Position numbers and translations under genes: made by a program
Notes under the pieces: generated by a model
The model's input: only the letters and a program-made list of their open reading frames with translations
Database searches by the model: none
Told to the model about the DNA's origin: nothing
Shown: positions 1 through 8,305 of the stretch, piece after piece
Layout of the letters: every line of letters begins with the position of its first letter
How positions within the stretch are numbered: the stretch's first letter is position 1
From: an uncultured Bacteroidota bacterium
Lineage (GTDB): Bacteria > Bacteroidota > Bacteroidia > Flavobacteriales > Flavobacteriaceae
Length of the DNA: 64,000 bases
Reading direction: 5' to 3'
NCBI GenBank assembly: GCA_902620455.1
Contig: CACNIG010000007.1
Location: forward strand, 16,141 to 80,140

Positions 1-2
1 AT

Positions 3-167
3 GTACACACAGGAAGAATAGCAAGAGATTTAGGATTATTATCAAGGAATCAAAATGATTCAAAATCAGTTCAGGAAATTGATCTAAGGCTAAGAGAAAT
101 GGATCCAGTTGATCCAGTCAAATATGATTATGCTTTATTTGGTCTTGGTGTTTATGAAAAATTTTAA
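3..167 (+). CDS. TIGR02757 family protein, C-terminal end only
   Basis: An open frame enters from the left edge and ends at TAA 165..167, giving 54 residues. The readable tail (VHTGRIARDLGLL near its start, DPVDPVKYDYALFGLG near its end) matches my memory of the C-terminus of the TIGR02757 family (DUF2400), a protein of unknown function that is common in Bacteroidota. The rest of the gene lies outside the window, so neither its start nor its catalytic features can be judged. It is followed by a 58-base gap before the dihydroorotase-like gene on the same strand. Confidence 0.75.
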   Translation, partial: VHTGRIARDLGLLSRNQNDSKSVQEIDLRLREMDPVDPVKYDYALFGLGVYEKF

Positions 168-225
168 TTTAATTATCATATAGGAATTAAATAAGTTTAG
201 TTAATTTTGTTAAATTCTTTTCTAA

Positions 226-1488
226 ATGAGTATACTCATAAAGTCCGCAATTATAGTAGATAGTAAGAGTAATTTCAATTTCAAAAAAAAAGATATTTTA
301 ATTAAAAATGGGGTCATAGTTGATATAGCGAACTCTATTAATAGTAAATCAGAGAATAAGATTGAACTTGAAAATCTTCATGTATCTAGAGGTTGGATGG
401 ACACCTCTGTAAGTTTTGGAGAGCCAGGTTATGAAGAAAGAGAAAATATTTCAAATGGATTATTAACTGCTGCTTCATCTGGATTTACATCAATAATTTT
501 AAATCCTGATTGTTATCCACTTGTTGATAATCATTCCTCTGTTGAATTTTTAAGAAAAAAATCGTTAAACACTACAACCAATATTTATCCAATTGCTAAT
601 CTTACTAATAATTCAAACGGTTCGGATTTAGCTTCTTTATATGACATGAAACTTGCCGGAGCAGTTGGATTTGGAGATTATAAAAAATCTGTAGTAGATT
701 CTTCAATTTTAAAAATTGCTTTAGAGTATACAAAGACTTTTGGTGGTAGAGTAATTTCTTTTTGTCAAGATGAATTCTTGTCAAAAAAAGGAGTACTTAA
801 TGAGAGTATTGTTAGTACTGAATTAGGGTTAAAAGGAATACCAAATATATCTGAATCTATAAATCTGTATAGGGATATTGAAATACTTGCCTATGCAGGT
901 GGTAAAATTCATATCCCATATGTTACTACTTCTAAGGGTGTTAATTTAATAAGAGAGGCAAAAAAAAATAACCTTGACATTACTGCCAGTGTTAGCTTAG
1001 CTCATATTACTTTCTCTGAAAAAGATATCCCTGAGTTTGATACAAATTTTAAATTAATTCCTCCTTTAAGATCAGAGTCTGATTTAAATTCCTTAAAAGA
1101 AGGATTAATTGATGGAACTATAGATTATTTAACCAGTATGCATGAGCCTTTTGATATTGATAACAAAAAAAATGTTTTTGATAATGCATCATCAGGTTCA
1201 ATAGGTTTGGAATCAATGTTTGGTTTAATGAGTAATCAATTTACACTTGAAAAGACAATTGATATCTTAACAAGGAAAAAAATAATTTTTGGGGTAGATG
1301 ATCATCCAATAGAGATTGGATCATTAGCTGATATATCTTTATTTAATCCAGATAAAAATTATGATTTTTCAGAAGATCATATACTGTCAACGTCTAAAAA
1401 CTGTGCATTTGTAGATACTAAGCATAAAGGTATAGTTTACGGCTCGATCAATGGAAAAAATTTTACTCTTAATAAGTTATGGACTTAG
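226..1488 (+). CDS. Dihydroorotase-like amidohydrolase-fold protein, predicted inactive
   Basis: A 420-residue protein with the overall layout of type I dihydroorotases, which interconvert carbamoyl-aspartate and dihydroorotate in pyrimidine synthesis. The metal-binding residues are missing. The usual DxHxH near residues 59-63 reads DTSVS, so both histidines are serine; the EPG that follows is kept. The histidine of the CHVS motif reads as Tyr232, and the catalytic aspartate of the usual SDHxP motif is Met305 (TSMHEP). From memory, a flavobacterial family annotated as dihydroorotase shares the serine substitutions, so the losses at 61 and 63 are probably family-wide. It is likely a structural or regulatory paralogue, and a true PyrC should lie elsewhere. 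The next gene overlaps its end by 10 bases. ATG start. Confidence 0.8.
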   Translation: MSILIKSAIIVDSKSNFNFKKKDILIKNGVIVDIANSINSKSENKIELENLHVSRGWMDTSVSFGEPGYEERENISNGLLTAASSGFTSIILNPDCYPLVDNHSSVEFLRKKSLNTTTNIYPIANLTNNSNGSDLASLYDMKLAGAVGFGDYKKSVVDSSILKIALEYTKTFGGRVISFCQDEFLSKKGVLNESIVSTELGLKGIPNISESINLYRDIEILAYAGGKIHIPYVTTSKGVNLIREAKKNNLDITASVSLAHITFSEKDIPEFDTNFKLIPPLRSESDLNSLKEGLIDGTIDYLTSMHEPFDIDNKKNVFDNASSGSIGLESMFGLMSNQFTLEKTIDILTRKKIIFGVDDHPIEIGSLADISLFNPDKNYDFSEDHILSTSKNCAFVDTKHKGIVYGSINGKNFTLNKLWT

Positions 1489-2123
1489 ACTTCCTAATTA
1501 GAAAATCAAATAATACAAATGAAAAATCCGGAAGTATTTTTATGTTTCATGGATATGGAAGTAATAAAGAGGACTTATTTTCTTTAGAACAATATTTACC
1601 TCAATCTCATACTATTATTTCACTTGAGGCTCCAATTAAATTACCTTTTGGGGGGTTTTCATGGTTTGATATTGATTACTCTGATGTTATTGAAAATAAC
1701 TTAGACAAAAGATATAAAGAAATTAATGAAAGTATTGATGGTCTTCTAAATAACATAGATAAACATATTGAAACTGAAAACTTAAATGAGAATGATGTTA
1801 CTATACTAGGATTTAGCCAAGGAGGAAGCATATGCTGGAAACTAGGACTTGACTTTAGTAATAAATTCAGAAGAGTAATACCTTTGAGCTCGTTTATCCA
1901 TCCATCATATTTAAATGAAGATTTAAATGACTACAAGGGCCTTGAAATATATAGCTCACATGGAACCCTCGATGAAGTTATCCCGATAAGTCTTGTTGAA
2001 AAATATATTGAGTCGTTAGCAAAAAATAATAACCTAGTATTTGATAGATTTGAAGCTGGTCATACTATTTCACAGATGAATCTTCTTAGCCTTATCAAGT
2101 GGATCGATACGACTAATCTTTAA
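1479..2123 (+). CDS. Alpha/beta hydrolase, carboxylesterase/phospholipase family
   Basis: A 214-residue protein of the carboxylesterase/lysophospholipase type (Abhydrolase_2). Visible motifs are the oxyanion region FHGYGSNKEDLF (about residues 22-33), the nucleophile elbow GFSQGG with its serine near residue 114, an aspartate in HGTLDEVIP (about 160-168) and a catalytic histidine in AGHTIS near the C-terminus. No signal peptide is seen, so it is probably cytoplasmic. Its ATG lies inside the end of the dihydroorotase-like gene (10-base overlap), which suggests translational coupling. It converges with the MBL-fold gene, overlapping it by 4 bases. The natural substrate cannot be told from sequence. 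Confidence 0.88.
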   Translation: MDLDFLIRKSNNTNEKSGSIFMFHGYGSNKEDLFSLEQYLPQSHTIISLEAPIKLPFGGFSWFDIDYSDVIENNLDKRYKEINESIDGLLNNIDKHIETENLNENDVTILGFSQGGSICWKLGLDFSNKFRRVIPLSSFIHPSYLNEDLNDYKGLEIYSSHGTLDEVIPISLVEKYIESLAKNNNLVFDRFEAGHTISQMNLLSLIKWIDTTNL

Positions 2124-2890
2124 TTAATCTTTAGAACTAAACCATCATAGGCTAAGGTTACATTTTTAGGGAGTTTTTTACATACTTCTTCATGAAAACC
2201 CATATTGTGACTAATATGAGTAAAATAAGTCTTCTTAGGCTTTAATAACTCAATGATTTCAATAGCTTCATCAACATTTAGATGAGATGGATGTGGTTCA
2301 AATCTTAATGCATTAATTACTAGAGTATTAAGTCCTGTTAATTTTTTAAGTTCTACATCTGAAATGGTTTTAACATCTGTTAAATAAGCAAAATCCTTAA
2401 TTCTATATCCAAAAACAGGTAATTTTAGATGCATTGATTCAATTGGAGTAATTTCAAGATCAGATATTTTAAAGTTTTCATTGTTTTTTATAATATTTAC
2501 TTCAAAATCTGGAGCTCCAGGATATTTTTGATTTGTGTCAAATATATATGGAAACCTATTTTTTAGAGATTCTAAAACTCTTTCGTTCAAAAAAATTGGA
2601 ATTCTGCCTTGTCTAAAGAAGAAAGGTCTAACATCATCTATCCCAGTTGTATGATCAGCATGTTCATGAGTAAAAACTATACCATCTAACTTTTTACAAT
2701 TGGCTCTTAACATTTGTTGTCTAAAATCAGGTCCACAATCAATTGTAAAATGAAGATTTTCATTTTCAATAAGTATTGATGATCTAAGTCTTTTGTCTTT
2801 AAGATCTTTGCTAAAAGAAACAGGGTGGTCACTTCCAATTACAGGTATTCCTTGCGAAGTTCCAGTACCTAAGAATGTAATTTTAATCAC
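2120..2890 (-). CDS. MBL-fold metallo-hydrolase, PhnP-like
   Basis: A 256-residue metallo-beta-lactamase-fold protein. The HxHxDH metal motif is clear in THEHADHTTGIDD (about residues 76-88), and further histidines occur in the region LRFEPHPSHLN and in the C-terminal FTHISHNMG. Length and layout fit the PhnP-like phosphodiesterase/nuclease branch common in Bacteroidota, but there are no phosphonate genes nearby, so I do not assign PhnP function. The frame opens with GTG (2888..2890). The ATG a few bases upstream is out of frame, so GTG is the likely start. It is divergent from the gene at 2957 across a 66-base gap. Confidence 0.87.
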   Translation of the reverse strand: MIKITFLGTGTSQGIPVIGSDHPVSFSKDLKDKRLRSSILIENENLHFTIDCGPDFRQQMLRANCKKLDGIVFTHEHADHTTGIDDVRPFFFRQGRIPIFLNERVLESLKNRFPYIFDTNQKYPGAPDFEVNIIKNNENFKISDLEITPIESMHLKLPVFGYRIKDFAYLTDVKTISDVELKKLTGLNTLVINALRFEPHPSHLNVDEAIEIIELLKPKKTYFTHISHNMGFHEEVCKKLPKNVTLAYDGLVLKIN

Positions 2891-2956
2891 GCATAAATCT
2901 ATGATAAATTATTCTTATTTGTTAAACAATCTTTGTAATTTTAAAAAAAAAATTCG

Positions 2957-4384
2957 ATGAACATAATTCTTCCTGGAGATAAAGATTATGAATCAAGACC
3001 TTCAGTACAGAGAAAATCATTAAGGATTAACCTCAACGAGAATATTTACGGGACTTTTGTTGAAATTGGAGCTGGTCAAGAAGTTGCTAGAAACTTTTAC
3101 AGAGTAGGTGCTGCATCTGGAACAATAGCTAAATCGATGAGTGCTTACGATAAGAGTTTTAGTGACAGTATTTATGGTAAAGAAGAAAATGGAAGATATG
3201 TAACTCAAAATCGTTTAGATAAGATGCTTGATCATGAAATGGATCTACTCGAAAAAAGGATTTCAAGAGATAAAAACCCTGATAAATTTTTCTTTGTATA
3301 TGCAAACACTGTTGCCACAATAGATTTTGTGAAAAAATTTAAAGGCCATGGGTGGATGGGTATTAGATTTCAGACTAATCCAAATGATGAATATTCAGAG
3401 ATTAAACTCCATCTTAGATTCCATCAAAATGAGGCTAAGCTTCAACAGGAAAGTTTAGGAATAATGGGAGTAAATTTAATATATGGAGCTTTCTACAAAC
3501 ATAATGAACCTCTTAAGTTGATGAAGTATTTAAATGATCATATTGATGATCAATCAATTGAGATAGATACCATTAATTTCAGTGGTCCATTATTTAAGGA
3601 TGTTGATAATAGATTAATTAGTCTTGAGCTTGTTAGACTTGGAATGACTGATGCTGTTATATTCGATGAAAATGGAATAAATGTTCTTCCTGCTCAAGTA
3701 CTTTATAAAAAGAACATTTTAACTCTTAGAGGGAGTTATAGGCCTATGACCAAGGTAAATGAAGAAATGTTCAAAAAGTCATTAGAGGCATTTCTTAAAG
3801 AGAAAAAAGTAAAGGAAGAAAATACTCTAGTTGTTTTTGAAATTACCTTATCTAATTTGAGATCTACTGGTGATATAGAGGACAGTGATTATTTAGATAG
3901 AGCAAAATTATTGTGTTCAATGGGACATATGGTAATGATTTCAAATTTTTCAGAATACTTTAAATTAGTTCAATATCTGACCAGTTATACTAAAAAACAG
4001 CTTGGACTTACTATGGGAGTTAGAAACTTTATTGAAATTTTTGATGAACAATACTATGATAATTTAAAGGGAGGTATTTTAGAAGCTTTTGGAAATATAT
4101 TTAAAAATAATATGAAAATATATCTTTATCCATTATTAGATAAAGAGAACGGTGGTATTATAAACTCTAATAATCTAAAACTTGAAGATAATATGAAAGA
4201 GTTTTACAAGTATTTCAAAGTAAATAATAAAATACGTGATTTAGATTATAATGAAGATTATTTAAAAATACTATCAAAAGATATCCTCAAACAAATAAAG
4301 AAAAATGAAGCCGGATGGGAAGATAAAGTTCCAAAAGCGGTCTCGGATATGATTATTAAAAATAAAATGTTTGGATTCAAATAG
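2957..4384 (+). CDS. Conserved Bacteroidota protein of unknown function, 475 aa
   Basis: A 475-residue soluble-looking protein. I recognise it as a family found across Bacteroidota whose database entries often carry the names TonB-dependent receptor or nicotinate-nucleotide adenylyltransferase. Neither name fits: there is no signal peptide, plug or beta-barrel pattern, and no HxGH nucleotidyl-transfer motif. Conserved-looking stretches include INLNENIYGTFVEIGAGQE near residue 26, SAYDKSFSDSIYG near 62 and RSTGDIEDSDYLDRA near 304. It stands alone on the plus strand, its stop touching the convergent bcp stop. Function unknown. Confidence 0.85.
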   Translation: MNIILPGDKDYESRPSVQRKSLRINLNENIYGTFVEIGAGQEVARNFYRVGAASGTIAKSMSAYDKSFSDSIYGKEENGRYVTQNRLDKMLDHEMDLLEKRISRDKNPDKFFFVYANTVATIDFVKKFKGHGWMGIRFQTNPNDEYSEIKLHLRFHQNEAKLQQESLGIMGVNLIYGAFYKHNEPLKLMKYLNDHIDDQSIEIDTINFSGPLFKDVDNRLISLELVRLGMTDAVIFDENGINVLPAQVLYKKNILTLRGSYRPMTKVNEEMFKKSLEAFLKEKKVKEENTLVVFEITLSNLRSTGDIEDSDYLDRAKLLCSMGHMVMISNFSEYFKLVQYLTSYTKKQLGLTMGVRNFIEIFDEQYYDNLKGGILEAFGNIFKNNMKIYLYPLLDKENGGIINSNNLKLEDNMKEFYKYFKVNNKIRDLDYNEDYLKILSKDILKQIKKNEAGWEDKVPKAVSDMIIKNKMFGFK

Positions 4385-4831
4385 TTAATCAATTATTTGA
4401 TCTGTATGCTCCTTAGTTTTTACCTTATCAATAACCCTGTCAATAATCCCTTCCTCATTAATCAAGAAAGTTGTTCTTAAAACACCGTCATATTCATTTC
4501 CTCTAAATTTCTTCTTACCCCAAACTCCAAAAGCTTTAATAATTTCTTTAGAATCATCAGCTAAGAGATTATATTTAAAGCCAAACTTCTCTGCAAATTT
4601 ATTTTGTTTATCAACTGTATCAGGACTTACGCCTATTACCTCATACCCTTGAGCAGCTAATCTAGAATAGTTATCGTTTAGGTTGCAACTTTGAGCTGTA
4701 CATCCTGGTGTATTAGCTCGTGGATAAAAAAACAAAACAATTTTTTTACCTTTTAAATCTCCAAGATTTAGAGTTTCACCTTTATGTGTTGTTACATTTA
4801 TATTTGGTATCTTATCTCCTACTTTTAACAT
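4385..4831 (-). CDS. bcp: Thioredoxin-dependent thiol peroxidase (BCP/PrxQ)
   Basis: A peroxiredoxin of the bacterioferritin-comigratory (PrxQ) class, which reduces peroxides using thioredoxin. The motif FYPRANTPGCTAQSCNL carries the peroxidatic cysteine (PGCT) and a resolving cysteine five residues later (QSC), the usual BCP arrangement. About 148 residues, the normal family length. A TTG-started reading would begin 5 codons upstream at 4846, but the ATG at 4829..4831 gives the canonical MLKVGDKIP start and I prefer it. It is divergent from nth across about 25 bases, so the two promoters must overlap the gene ends. Confidence 0.93.
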   Translation of the reverse strand: MLKVGDKIPNINVTTHKGETLNLGDLKGKKIVLFFYPRANTPGCTAQSCNLNDNYSRLAAQGYEVIGVSPDTVDKQNKFAEKFGFKYNLLADDSKEIIKAFGVWGKKKFRGNEYDGVLRTTFLINEEGIIDRVIDKVKTKEHTDQIID

Positions 4832-4856
4832 AATTTTTTTTTTCAAAAGTAAGTAA

Positions 4857-5504
4857 ATGAAAGTAAAAGAAAAAGTTGATTATATAATTAATAAACTAGA
4901 AGAAATTTATCCAGTTTTAAATATCCCTTTAGATCATAAAGACCCATACACATTACTTATTGCTGTTCTTATGTCAGCACAAAGTACCGATAAAAAAGTT
5001 AATGAGATTACTCCAATTCTCTTTAGTAAAGCTGATAATCCTTTTGATATGATTAAACTTTCTATTGATGAGATTAGAAATATAATTAAACCAGTTGGAT
5101 TATCTCCTACAAAATCAAAAGGTATTTGGAACTTATCAAAAATCTTAATTGATAAATATGATGGTAAAGTTCCAAATGATATTCAAAAGTTGGAAGAACT
5201 ACCATCAGTTGGTCATAAAACTGCTAGCGTGGTTGTTTCTCAAGGTTTTGGTCAACCTGCCTTCCCTGTTGATACTCATATTCATAGACTTATGTACAGG
5301 TGGGGATTATCAACCGGAAAAAATGTAATTAAAACAGAGTTAGATGCAAAAAGATTATTTCCTAAATCAAAATGGAATGAGTTACACTTAAGAATAATTT
5401 TTTACGGAAGAGAATACTGTCCAGCTAGAGGTTGGGATATTAACAATGACATTATAACAAAAACTATTGGCAGGAAGTCTGTAATTAATAAACTTATTAA
5501 GTAA
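4857..5504 (+). CDS. nth: Endonuclease III-like DNA glycosylase/AP lyase, no Fe-S cluster
   Basis: A 215-residue HhH-GPD DNA glycosylase/AP lyase for oxidised pyrimidines in base excision repair. The helix-hairpin-helix LPSVGHKTASVV carries the catalytic lysine (Lys121), and VDTHIHR carries the catalytic aspartate (Asp139). Classical Nth ends with four cysteines holding a [4Fe-4S] cluster. Here only Cys188 (REYCPARGW) remains and the following positions hold no cysteine, so the cluster should be absent. The gene sits 21 bases upstream of uvrA on the same strand and probably forms a DNA-repair pair with it. Confidence 0.9.
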   Translation: MKVKEKVDYIINKLEEIYPVLNIPLDHKDPYTLLIAVLMSAQSTDKKVNEITPILFSKADNPFDMIKLSIDEIRNIIKPVGLSPTKSKGIWNLSKILIDKYDGKVPNDIQKLEELPSVGHKTASVVVSQGFGQPAFPVDTHIHRLMYRWGLSTGKNVIKTELDAKRLFPKSKWNELHLRIIFYGREYCPARGWDINNDIITKTIGRKSVINKLIK

Positions 5505-5525
5505 TTTTGCATTTTTACGGCTTTA

Positions 5526-8300
5526 ATGAAAGATATTTCTAAAATTGACCCCAAACATAACATCATTATTAAAGGTGCAAAACTTCATAACCTAAAAAAT
5601 GTTGACGTTGTTATCCCTAGGAATAACTTTACTGTTATAACTGGTCTATCAGGGTCCGGTAAATCTTCCTTAGCCTATGATACCCTTTATGCTGAGGGTC
5701 AGAGAAGATATGTGGAAAGCTTATCCTCTTATGCAAGACAGTTTATGGGTAAATTAAATAAACCAAAAGTTGATTACATAAAAGGTATATCACCAGCAAT
5801 TGCTGTAGAGCAAAAAATTAATACTTCAAATCCAAGATCTACAGTTGGAACAAAAACAGAAATTTATGATTATCTAAAACTTTTATTCGCAAGAATTGGA
5901 ACTACATACTCACCTAAATCAAATAAGATTGTAAAAAAAGATTCTACATCAGATGTAGTAGATTTAGTTCTTAAAAATAAACCAAAGTCAAAGCTTTTGT
6001 TGTTATGTCCAATAGAATCATCAACAAAAAAAATATCATTAGAGAAAATAGAAATTCTAAAAAAACAAGGTTTTGTTAGAATATTCAAAAATGGTGAAAT
6101 CATTAACATTAATGATATAGATAAAAATGGAATACTTGACTTTAAATTAGTTATTGACAGATTAGTTGTAAATGATAATAAAGAGTTTAGATCTAGAGTT
6201 GCTGATTCTGCGGAACTGGCATTTTATGAAGGAAAAGGCATTTGCTCTATTGTCAATATGGAAACCAATAAAGAAATTATCCTATCGAATAAGTTTGAGG
6301 CGGATGGAATTAAGTTTATAGAGCCATCGGTTCACTTATTTAGTTTTAACAATCCATTTGGAGCATGTAAAAATTGTGATGGATTTGGAGAGACAATAGG
6401 AATCGATGAAGAACTTGTAATACCAAATAAAGCATTGTCAGTATACGACGATGCAATTGCCCCCTGGAGAGGTACTGGGCTTAGAAAATACTATGTTAAG
6501 CTAATAGATAATGCTGATAAGTTTAATTTTCCATTGTACAAACCATATAACAAACTAACAAAAGATGAGATAAATACTCTTTGGGATGGAAATGAACACT
6601 TTACTGGAATTAATAAATTCTTTAAATACTTAGAGAAAAAAAATTATAAAATTCAGAATAGAGTTCTTTTATCAAGGTATCGAGGTAAAACACTTTGTAA
6701 TCAGTGTAATGGAAGTAGACTTAGACAAGAGTCATATTATGTTAAAATAAATGATAAAAATCTTCCTGAAATATTATCGATGCCAATTGATAAATTAAGT
6801 GACTTTTTTAAAAAAATTAAATTAAGTAAGACTGAAAAAGAAGTTTCTGAAAGGATTTTAAAAGAAATCAATAATAGAGTTGATTATTTAATGAATGTAG
6901 GACTTAGCTACTTGACATTAAATAGGAAAGCTAATACACTTTCAGGTGGCGAGACTCAGAGAATCAACTTAGCCTCTTCACTTGGAAGTAGTTTAGTTGG
7001 ATCAACTTATATACTTGATGAACCATCAATTGGACTTCACTCTCGAGATAATGATAATCTGATTAAAATTTTAAAGAATTTAAAAGATATAGGAAACACT
7101 GTGATAGTTGTCGAACATGATGAAGAGATCATATTATCAGCAGATCATATTATAGACATAGGCCCAATGGCTGGAACTTTAGGAGGCGAAATTGTTGGTC
7201 AAGGTAATGTTGAACAACTATTAAATATTGATACACTCACTTCAAAATATTTGAGAAGAGTTGAAAAAATTGAGCCACTTGGGTCAAGAAGAAAATCCAA
7301 ATATCATATTAATATAAACGGTGCACAAGAGAATAATTTAAAAAATATTACAGTAAAGATTCCTCTTGAATGTTTAACAATGATAACTGGAGTATCTGGA
7401 AGTGGAAAATCTACATTAGTTAAAAAGATTATATACCCTGCCCTTCTAAATTATTTTAGAGATTACTCTCAAAAACCAGGAAAATTCTCCGATATATCTG
7501 GTAATTTAAGTAGAATTAAATCTGTTCAATTTATTGATCAAAATCCAATCGGTAGATCATCCAGATCAAACCCTGTAACATATCTTAAAGTTTATGATGA
7601 TATACGTAATTTGTATTCAAAGATTCCACAGTCGATTTCAAAAGGATTTAAATCAAAGTTCTTTTCATTTAATACAGATGGTGGAAGATGTGATGAGTGT
7701 AAAGGTGAGGGGGTTGTAAGAATAGAGATGCAGTTTATGGCTGATGTTGAATTAGAGTGTGAGATTTGCAAAGGGAAGAGATTTAAGGATGAGATAACTG
7801 CCATTAAATATAATGGTGTTAGTATTGATATGCTATTAAATATGACTGTAGATGATTCAATTAAATTTTTTAGAAAGTATAATCAAACTAAAATTGTAAA
7901 TAAACTTTTGCCACTTCAGTCAGTTGGATTAGGGTACGTTTCATTGGGTCAATCATCAAATACACTATCTGGAGGAGAAGCTCAAAGGATCAAATTAGCT
8001 TCATTTATTGGTAAAGGTGATCAAATTGATAAAACATTCTTCATTTTTGATGAGCCCACTACAGGTCTTCATTTTCATGATGTAAAAAAATTATTAAATA
8101 CGTTCGATAAATTAATTAGAATGGGACATTCAATATTGGTTATTGAACATAATCTTGACATGATCTCTTGTGCTGATCATATTATTGACCTTGGCCCCGA
8201 AGGAGGTGATAAAGGAGGTAATATAATAGCCGAAGGCAGCCCTGAAGACATTATCAAGAACAAAAGATCTTACACTGGTCAATACCTCAAAAAAAAATAG
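5526..8300 (+). CDS. uvrA: Excinuclease ABC subunit A
   Basis: The damage-recognition ATPase of nucleotide excision repair, acting with UvrB. The 924 residues show two ABC modules: Walker A GLSGSGKSS (40-48) with signature LSGGETQR near 472, and Walker A GVSGSGKST near 622 with signature LSGGEAQR near 815. Cysteine pairs of the UvrA zinc modules are visible (CKNC near 282, CNQC near 396, CDEC and CEIC near 722 and 745). Walker B/D-loop sequences ILDEPSIGLH and IFDEPTTGLH are intact. Length is normal, and nothing indicates damage. It converges on the flippase gene with a 5-base gap. Confidence 0.98.
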   Translation: MKDISKIDPKHNIIIKGAKLHNLKNVDVVIPRNNFTVITGLSGSGKSSLAYDTLYAEGQRRYVESLSSYARQFMGKLNKPKVDYIKGISPAIAVEQKINTSNPRSTVGTKTEIYDYLKLLFARIGTTYSPKSNKIVKKDSTSDVVDLVLKNKPKSKLLLLCPIESSTKKISLEKIEILKKQGFVRIFKNGEIININDIDKNGILDFKLVIDRLVVNDNKEFRSRVADSAELAFYEGKGICSIVNMETNKEIILSNKFEADGIKFIEPSVHLFSFNNPFGACKNCDGFGETIGIDEELVIPNKALSVYDDAIAPWRGTGLRKYYVKLIDNADKFNFPLYKPYNKLTKDEINTLWDGNEHFTGINKFFKYLEKKNYKIQNRVLLSRYRGKTLCNQCNGSRLRQESYYVKINDKNLPEILSMPIDKLSDFFKKIKLSKTEKEVSERILKEINNRVDYLMNVGLSYLTLNRKANTLSGGETQRINLASSLGSSLVGSTYILDEPSIGLHSRDNDNLIKILKNLKDIGNTVIVVEHDEEIILSADHIIDIGPMAGTLGGEIVGQGNVEQLLNIDTLTSKYLRRVEKIEPLGSRRKSKYHININGAQENNLKNITVKIPLECLTMITGVSGSGKSTLVKKIIYPALLNYFRDYSQKPGKFSDISGNLSRIKSVQFIDQNPIGRSSRSNPVTYLKVYDDIRNLYSKIPQSISKGFKSKFFSFNTDGGRCDECKGEGVVRIEMQFMADVELECEICKGKRFKDEITAIKYNGVSIDMLLNMTVDDSIKFFRKYNQTKIVNKLLPLQSVGLGYVSLGQSSNTLSGGEAQRIKLASFIGKGDQIDKTFFIFDEPTTGLHFHDVKKLLNTFDKLIRMGHSILVIEHNLDMISCADHIIDLGPEGGDKGGNIIAEGSPEDIIKNKRSYTGQYLKKK

Positions 8301-8305
8301 TTTAA

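Noticed and set aside
2957..4384. TonB-dependent receptor or NaMN adenylyltransferase label for the 475-aa protein
   Set aside because: No export signal, plug or beta-barrel pattern and no HxGH motif; the family is unknown in function.
5502..5509. TAATTTTG resembling a Bacteroidota -7 box before uvrA
   Set aside because: It overlaps the nth stop and has no upstream TTG at the usual spacing; uvrA is probably co-transcribed with nth.
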